Shown: piece by piece, positions 5,905 to 9,547 of the stretch
Layout: every line of letters begins with the position of its first letter
Numbering within the stretch: position 1 is the stretch's first letter
NCBI GenBank assembly: GCA_937927525.1
Contig: CALBDR010000213.1
Span: 1 to 9,547, forward strand
DNA length: 9,547 bases
Direction: 5' to 3'
DNA from: an uncultured Candidatus Melainabacteria bacterium
GTDB taxonomy: Bacteria > Cyanobacteriota > Vampirovibrionia > LMEP-6097
Notes under the pieces: model-generated
Database searches by the model: none
What the model was told of the DNA's origin: nothing
The model's input: only the letters and a program-made list of their open reading frames with translations
Translations under genes and position numbers: made by a program

Positions 5905-7093
5905 TGGATTTTTTAATTAGGTCTTTACTTTTATACTTTTCTATAAACTTAGATCTAAGCTCATTTACTTGTGTTCTAAAGCTGCTTATTAAATCACTAA
6001 AGAGAGTTTGAGTATTTTCTTCTAGGCTTTCTTTAGTTGTATTTATAACTTTTTCTAAGAGTTCAAAAGGTTTTTCAAATCTTTGCAAGTTTTTGCTTAG
6101 CTTTGTTTTAATATAGTTTTGGTCATGGTGATTGCTGAGATCAGTATAAAAAGCATCTTTATACCCATTAATTGCGTAGGTAGAGCCATCAAATTTATCA
6201 ATAAAATGTGTTAACGCTCGGGCGATATTAAAAGAGCTAGAATTAAGTTTAGATCTTTCTTTAATTTGATTAGCATATAGCTGCTGGTCTTGATTCTCTG
6301 GTACTTGGACTGATGGATATGAGTCTAACCACGAGAATAGACCTACCATATCCTGATACTCTTTCCATATATCAGTTGAAGTTGCTTTAATTTCCTCCTC
6401 TTCAGTGTTTACATGCTCCTGGATTGCACCTATAATTTCTTTCATATCTATAATTTTGTCATTTGCCCATTCTTCGTTATTACGGTGGTCAGTGAAAATA
6501 TTATTAGAATGATCAGATTTAATTTTTGTGAATAGGTTTTTTAGGGGTTTTAAATGTTCGGAAAATTTTTTCTGTATTTGTTCTTGATTTGACTCTGAGT
6601 TGTTTTCGATTAAAAAGTTAAAACTGCTTGCAAAAGCTAGTTTTACTACTGTATTTTCAAGATTTTGATTTAGTTTTTCAAATTCTTCTTTAAGTGAGTC
6701 TGGAACCCTTATTAAGTCGAAGAAAGTATTTGGTTCCCCTAAAATCTCTCCAAAATCATGAAACTTTATCAAAGTTTCTGTAAGAGTTTGAAATCTATTT
6801 ATAAAATCATTCTTCTCCTTAGGAAGAGCTTGGTTTAGTCTTCTTAACATGGAATCATAGTGGTGTTTTACAGTTTCATGTTTTATGTGCTCTTCAGGAC
6901 TTACTCCAAACCTTATTACTGAATCCATTGCTTGGTAGCATAGATCTAGAACTTGTTTTTGATTTTTACTCAGTAAGCTAGTCTGCTGTTCGTTAGGATT
7001 GGTGCTAGTTATAGTATTCACAAAAATAAGCTTATCTGAAAAATAGATTGAATACTCATTCTTTAAACGAATATTAGTTTTAATACTAAACAT
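5894..7093 (-). CDS. Unknown 399-residue protein with HD-hydrolase-like motifs
   Basis: I do not recognise a close family. The protein is soluble, mostly helical, with no signal peptide or membrane segment. Three pieces appear in the order expected of HD-superfamily metal phosphohydrolases of the YfbR/HD_3 kind: SPEEHIKHE (residues 65-73; H69 or H72), KFHDFGEILGE (110-120; H112-D113 followed by GE as in HD-x-GE proteins) and ARALTHFIDKFDGS (291-304; D299 as the last ligand in a DK context). The gap from HD to D299, about 186 residues, is much longer than normal and would need a large insert (about 125-285), much of it charged, so the assignment is tentative. The tail (331-399) looks like long amphipathic helices. 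The first 40 residues are poorly structured, and a later start is possible. No Shine-Dalgarno is near the ATG; a TATAAA lies at 7125-7130 on this strand. It is a single gene, flanked convergently by pyrC. Confidence 0.75.
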   Translation of the reverse strand: MFSIKTNIRLKNEYSIYFSDKLIFVNTITSTNPNEQQTSLLSKNQKQVLDLCYQAMDSVIRFGVSPEEHIKHETVKHHYDSMLRRLNQALPKEKNDFINRFQTLTETLIKFHDFGEILGEPNTFFDLIRVPDSLKEEFEKLNQNLENTVVKLAFASSFNFLIENNSESNQEQIQKKFSEHLKPLKNLFTKIKSDHSNNIFTDHRNNEEWANDKIIDMKEIIGAIQEHVNTEEEEIKATSTDIWKEYQDMVGLFSWLDSYPSVQVPENQDQQLYANQIKERSKLNSSSFNIARALTHFIDKFDGSTYAINGYKDAFYTDLSNHHDQNYIKTKLSKNLQRFEKPFELLEKVINTTKESLEENTQTLFSDLISSFRTQVNELRSKFIEKYKSKDLIKKSTSD

Positions 7094-7182
7094 TAAGTCT
7101 AATTAATTTAAGTGAGACTCCAAATTTATAGTCATAGAGATTAAATATGCAGATTTTACAGAATGGTTTCTTGTGATTATAT

Positions 7183-7188
7183 TATAAT
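7183..7188 (+). promoter_or_regulatory. Putative -10 box (TATAAT) for the RRM-helicase operon
   Basis: Perfect TATAAT in ATTATAATAATTAAAC. No -35 hexamer at standard spacing is convincing; TTTACA at 7155-7160 is 22 nt away, which is too far. If used, transcription starts near 7195 and leaves a leader of about 110 nt before the ATG at 7307, far longer than the leaders inferred for the other genes in the window. Confidence 0.4.
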
Positions 7189-7269
7189 AATTAAACAATT
7201 CGTAAATATGGATTTTTTGTGTTAATCTTCTTGTAAGTAACTTTTTTAAGGTCCATTGTATTTTTTTAT

Positions 7270-7305
7270 TTTTGTCCTAAGATCAGTTAAATTAAAAGGA
7301 CAAAA
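7270..7305 (+). promoter_or_regulatory. Hairpin sequestering the ribosome binding site of the RRM gene
   Basis: TTTTGTCCT (7270-7278) is a perfect 9-bp reverse complement of AGGACAAAA (7297-7305), with an 18-nt A/T-rich loop. The right arm contains the AGGA of the Shine-Dalgarno (7296-7300) and ends one base before the start codon at 7307. As RNA the stem would hide the ribosome binding site completely. A-U pairs dominate the outer half, so it should melt or refold fairly easily. This fits an RNA thermometer, a cold-shock switch or an autoregulatory site for the RRM protein. The structure is seen in sequence; the regulatory role is inferred. Confidence 0.55.
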
Positions 7306-7306
7306 T

Positions 7307-7588
7307 ATGAATAAGAAATTATATGTAGGTAATCTAGATTACTCTACTACTAGTAGTGAATTAAAAGAGATGTTCTCGAATTGGGAAATAACGGAGTGTA
7401 TCGTCATCGATGGTAAAGGCTTTGCATTTATAACTTTCGCTTCTGCAGATCAAGCAAATGCAGCGAAGGAAGAATTGAATGAGAAGGAATTTCGTGGAAG
7501 ACTGATGAAGATTAACTTTGCTCAGGAACGTTCTGATAGAAATCGTAATAGTGGAGGCTTTAGAAATGACTACCAAAAAAGATATTAA
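7307..7588 (+). CDS. Small single-RRM RNA-binding protein, cyanobacterial Rbp type
   Basis: The 93-residue protein is one RNA recognition motif. RNP2 is LYVGNL (residues 5-10) and RNP1 is KGFAFITF (37-44), with exposed aromatics at Y6, F39 and F41 for stacking on RNA bases. The loop between strands 2 and 3 is shorter than usual, because the customary DRETGRSRG stretch is reduced to IDGKG. After the fold (about residue 72) comes a short polar tail rich in Arg, Asn and Gly (RSDRNRNSGGFRNDYQKRY), like the glycine-rich tails of cold-induced cyanobacterial Rbp proteins. Such proteins bind single-stranded RNA and act in the cytoplasm in mRNA stability or localisation. The start is set by AAGGA at 7296-7300, 6 nt before the ATG; an upstream extension to 7256 would run through the hairpin. 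The helicase gene begins inside its last codons. Confidence 0.9.
   Translation: MNKKLYVGNLDYSTTSSELKEMFSNWEITECIVIDGKGFAFITFASADQANAAKEELNEKEFRGRLMKINFAQERSDRNRNSGGFRNDYQKRY
7553..7557 (+). promoter_or_regulatory. Strong Shine-Dalgarno for the DEAD-box helicase gene
   Basis: GGAGG lies inside the RRM gene 8 nt before the ATG at 7566. It is the strongest ribosome binding site in the window and fixes the helicase start at 7566 rather than at the longer 7518 start, which would add 16 unrelated residues. Confidence 0.7.
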
Positions 7589-8684
7589 GTTTAAAGAATT
7601 TGATTTAAGTGAAAGTCTTCTAAACGCCTTAGATAGACATGGTTATGAAACCGCAACTGAAATTCAAGTAAATTCAATTCCTATTTTAAAAAAAGGAAAA
7701 GATCTTATAGCTCAGGCTAGTACAGGAACAGGGAAAACTTTAGCTTTTTCAATTCCTTGTATTGAAGCTATCGTCAAGGAAGAAAGAAAGGCTCAAGCCC
7801 TTATCATATGTCCTACACGTGAGCTTGCGGTTCAAGTTACTAATGAAATTGCTAAATTATTAGAAGGGCAAGAGATAGCTGTGACTTCTATTTATGGTGG
7901 TCAGGAAATGAAAATTCAGCTTAAAGCCCTGAAGAAAGGAACTCATATTATTGTTGGAACTCCAGGTAGGATCAGGGATCATGTCCAAAGAGGAACTATC
8001 AGACTTTCTTCAATAAAATATTTGGTTTTAGATGAAGCAGATCAGATGCTGAATATGGGCTTTGCAGAAGAGTTAAATGATATTATTTCTAGAACTCCTG
8101 AGACAAGACAAACTCTAATGTTTTCTGCTACTTTACCTAAACCACTTATGAAAATTGCTCAAAAGTATTTAAAAAATGCTGAGCATATAAATCTTATTAG
8201 TGAAAGTTTACAGCAAAATTTACATATAAAACAGCTCTGTCTAAATACTTCTAATGCAGGCAAGGATTCATGTGTAGAAAAATTACTTGAAGAGTATAAG
8301 ATTTTTTGTGGCATTATTTTTTGTAACACGAAAAGGAAAGTAGATGAACTCACAAAGGCATTACATAAGAAAAAATATTTGGTAGCTGCGATACATGGTG
8401 ATATCAAACAAAAAAGGCGAGATCTTGTTATGAAAAATTTCAAACAGGGTGCAGTTGAACTCTTAATCGCGACAGATGTTGCAGCTAGAGGAATTGATGT
8501 AAGTAATTTAGAAGCTGTTATTAACTATGACTTACCAAAATCTGATGAAGATTATATTCATAGAATTGGAAGAACAGGAAGAGCAGGAAAAAGTGGACTT
8601 GCCTTTAATCTTATTACGAAAAATGATTCTTCTAATATAAGACGAATAGCAAATAAACATAAACTTAAACTTGAATACTCGTAA
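7566..8684 (+). CDS. DEAD-box ATP-dependent RNA helicase
   Basis: The 372-residue protein has every DEAD-box motif. The Q motif is FKEFDLSESL with TEIQ (Q34). Motif I is ASTGTGKT (51-58), Ia is PTRELAVQ (83-90), then GG (111-112), and Ib is TPGR (132-135). DEAD is at 156-159 and SAT at 187-189. Domain 2 carries GIIFCNT (249-255), IHGDIKQKRR (276-285), ATDVAARGID (302-311) and HRIGRTGR (332-339). It stops about 30 residues after motif VI, so it is a minimal helicase core without the C-terminal RNA-binding tail of CsdA/DeaD. Such enzymes unwind short RNA duplexes in ribosome assembly, mRNA decay and cold adaptation. The start overlaps the RRM gene by 23 nt, so the two proteins are co-expressed, and the RRM protein may supply the missing RNA-binding function. 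The stop is one base from the end of the convergent SulP gene. Confidence 0.95.
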   Translation: MTTKKDIKFKEFDLSESLLNALDRHGYETATEIQVNSIPILKKGKDLIAQASTGTGKTLAFSIPCIEAIVKEERKAQALIICPTRELAVQVTNEIAKLLEGQEIAVTSIYGGQEMKIQLKALKKGTHIIVGTPGRIRDHVQRGTIRLSSIKYLVLDEADQMLNMGFAEELNDIISRTPETRQTLMFSATLPKPLMKIAQKYLKNAEHINLISESLQQNLHIKQLCLNTSNAGKDSCVEKLLEEYKIFCGIIFCNTKRKVDELTKALHKKKYLVAAIHGDIKQKRRDLVMKNFKQGAVELLIATDVAARGIDVSNLEAVINYDLPKSDEDYIHRIGRTGRAGKSGLAFNLITKNDSSNIRRIANKHKLKLEYS

Positions 8685-8685
8685 A

Positions 8686-9528
8686 TTAATTCTTTGGTGG
8701 TGATTTGAATTTTTCAAATAAGCTAAAAGCTTTTATAGGATTGAAGATGCTAGCTTTTAGCTGATCCCACTCTAAGAATACGGTTCCTCCAGACTGTATA
8801 TACTGCTGTTCCCAAGTTTGTAAAAAGTCAAAAAAAGCATAGTCTATATAACTAAGTTTGCCAAATTTGATATGCAAATTCATGTCTTTAGGTATTTTAC
8901 TAAGGTCGGCAGATATTTGAGGGAGGTTAAAGAAGGAAGCATAACCTCTTAAATAAACATTTGTCTTATTATGCTCCAAGTCTTTAGTCACCTTATATTC
9001 AAACTTTGTAAAAGAATATAGGAAATGGAAGAATGAAAGTAAGATTCCCACAATCACACCGAGTAAGAGGTTTCCTACTATTATCAAAGCCACTGTCAGA
9101 AAGAATACATTAATTTCATTTTGACCATATTTGAAAAGTTCTTTTATTGCTTTTAGGTTTATTAAGCGAAAGCTTAAATAAACTAGAATAGCTGCTAGGC
9201 AGGACTTGGGGATGTAACTTAAATATTTTGAAAAGAAAAGAACAAGTAGTATAAGCCAAAAGCCCTGAAGGATACCAGAACTTCTATTATTGGCTCCAGC
9301 TTCAATGTTTGCAGATCCTCTTAGTACTACTCCTGTTAAGGGTGTCAAACCAAATATGCCAGAGATCATGTTTCCAAGACCTTTAGCGATGATTTCTTTA
9401 TTGAAATTCTTGCTTAATCCTGCTGCCATTTTGTCGATAGCAATAGCACTTAAAATTGCTTCAATACTTGCAATGAAAGTCAGTGCTAATACTTGGAGCC
9501 TCCCCGTTAAACTAGATAAAGTATTCAA
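8686..9528 (-). CDS. SulP-family anion transporter, C-terminal half with STAS domain; possibly interrupted
   Basis: The 280 residues match the second half of SulP (SLC26-like) transporters. Helix 8 holds ALTFIASIEAILSAIAIDKMA (15-35) with the conserved SIE. Next are KGLGNMISGIFGLTPLTGVVLRGSANIEAGA (49-79) with the GxxN and TG loop, then SYIPKSCLAAILVYLSFRLI (104-123) and a further hydrophobic hairpin (139-170). A cytoplasmic STAS domain follows (about 185-260) with KLSYIDYAFFDFLQ around D229. SulP proteins usually exceed 450 residues with 14 membrane helices; helices 1-7 are absent here. The only start is a TTG at 9528 without a Shine-Dalgarno, immediately after an in-frame TAA (9531-9529). 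The codons before that stop are open to the window edge, so a nonsense mutation or frameshift in a longer gene is likely. A deliberate half-transporter is less likely. Substrate (sulfate, bicarbonate or other anion) is not determinable. Confidence 0.8.
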   Translation of the reverse strand: MNTLSSLTGRLQVLALTFIASIEAILSAIAIDKMAAGLSKNFNKEIIAKGLGNMISGIFGLTPLTGVVLRGSANIEAGANNRSSGILQGFWLILLVLFFSKYLSYIPKSCLAAILVYLSFRLINLKAIKELFKYGQNEINVFFLTVALIIVGNLLLGVIVGILLSFFHFLYSFTKFEYKVTKDLEHNKTNVYLRGYASFFNLPQISADLSKIPKDMNLHIKFGKLSYIDYAFFDFLQTWEQQYIQSGGTVFLEWDQLKASIFNPIKAFSLFEKFKSPPKN

Positions 9529-9547
9529 TTAAAATAGGAGTTTAAGT

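Larger units (their letters stand above)
7094..7306. promoter_or_regulatory. Divergent intergenic region with both promoters and a long rbp leader
   Basis: This 213-base AT-rich gap separates two divergent genes. Leftward, TATAAA (7130 to 7125, minus strand) could drive the unknown gene. Rightward, TATAAT at 7183-7188 is the best -10 for the RRM gene, giving an untranslated leader of roughly 110 nt that ends in an inverted repeat at 7270-7305. The leader also holds two runs of T (about 7244-7247 and 7260-7273). No open reading frame of note lies here. Confidence 0.5.

Noticed and set aside
7208..7256. ATGGA/TCCAT pairing within the rbp leader
   Set aside because: Only five base pairs over a loop of about 40 nt; much weaker than the 9-bp stem at 7270-7305 and compatible with chance.
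1..9547. Defence system, CRISPR array, mobile element or biosynthetic cluster
   Set aside because: No cas, nuclease, toxin-antitoxin, transposase, integrase or synthase motifs were found, and there are no regularly spaced repeats or terminal inverted repeats; the genes are mainly housekeeping.

Overview
The window is a compact, strongly AT-rich bacterial chromosome segment with no rRNA, tRNA, mobile element, phage gene or CRISPR array. Taxonomy is inference only. A small single-RRM RNA-binding protein of cyanobacterial type, a stand-alone MlaE/Ycf63-type permease, a sigma-28-like sigma factor and a Bacteroidota-type dihydroorotase in AT-rich DNA would fit a non-photosynthetic cyanobacterial relative (Vampirovibrionia/Melainabacteria). 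Other AT-rich lineages are not excluded. All three stop codons are used normally.

Layout. Positions 1-600 (minus) hold the N-terminal 200 codons of a LicC-like nucleotidyltransferase that runs off the left edge. A short divergent promoter region (601-671) separates it from a plus-strand run: a FliA-like sigma factor (672-1379), an overlapping YqaA/DedA membrane protein (1372-1932), an unrecognised soluble protein (2017-2931), an MlaE-type permease (3000-3779), rsmG (3781-4470) and dihydroorotase (4519-5904). Dihydroorotase overlaps tail to tail with a minus-strand unknown gene (5894-7093) that carries HD-hydrolase-like motifs. A 213-base divergent intergenic region (7094-7306) follows. It holds a TATAAT box and a perfect 9-bp inverted repeat that would bury the ribosome binding site of the next gene. 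That gene encodes an RRM protein (7307-7588), translationally coupled to a DEAD-box RNA helicase (7566-8684). A minus-strand SulP transporter C-terminal half (8686-9528) ends the window and has an in-frame stop just upstream of its first possible start.

How the genes relate. Most are housekeeping: envelope lipid transport (MlaE, YqaA), cell-surface precursor activation (LicC-like), 16S rRNA methylation (RsmG), pyrimidine synthesis (dihydroorotase) and RNA remodelling (RRM protein plus helicase). The RRM-helicase pair is the clearest functional unit and looks post-transcriptionally controlled, possibly by cold. No defence system or other large undescribed system is visible. The best leads are the RNA element at 7270-7305, the HD-like orphan protein, the TATAAT-N7-ATG arrangement suggesting leaderless mRNAs, and the interrupted SulP gene.
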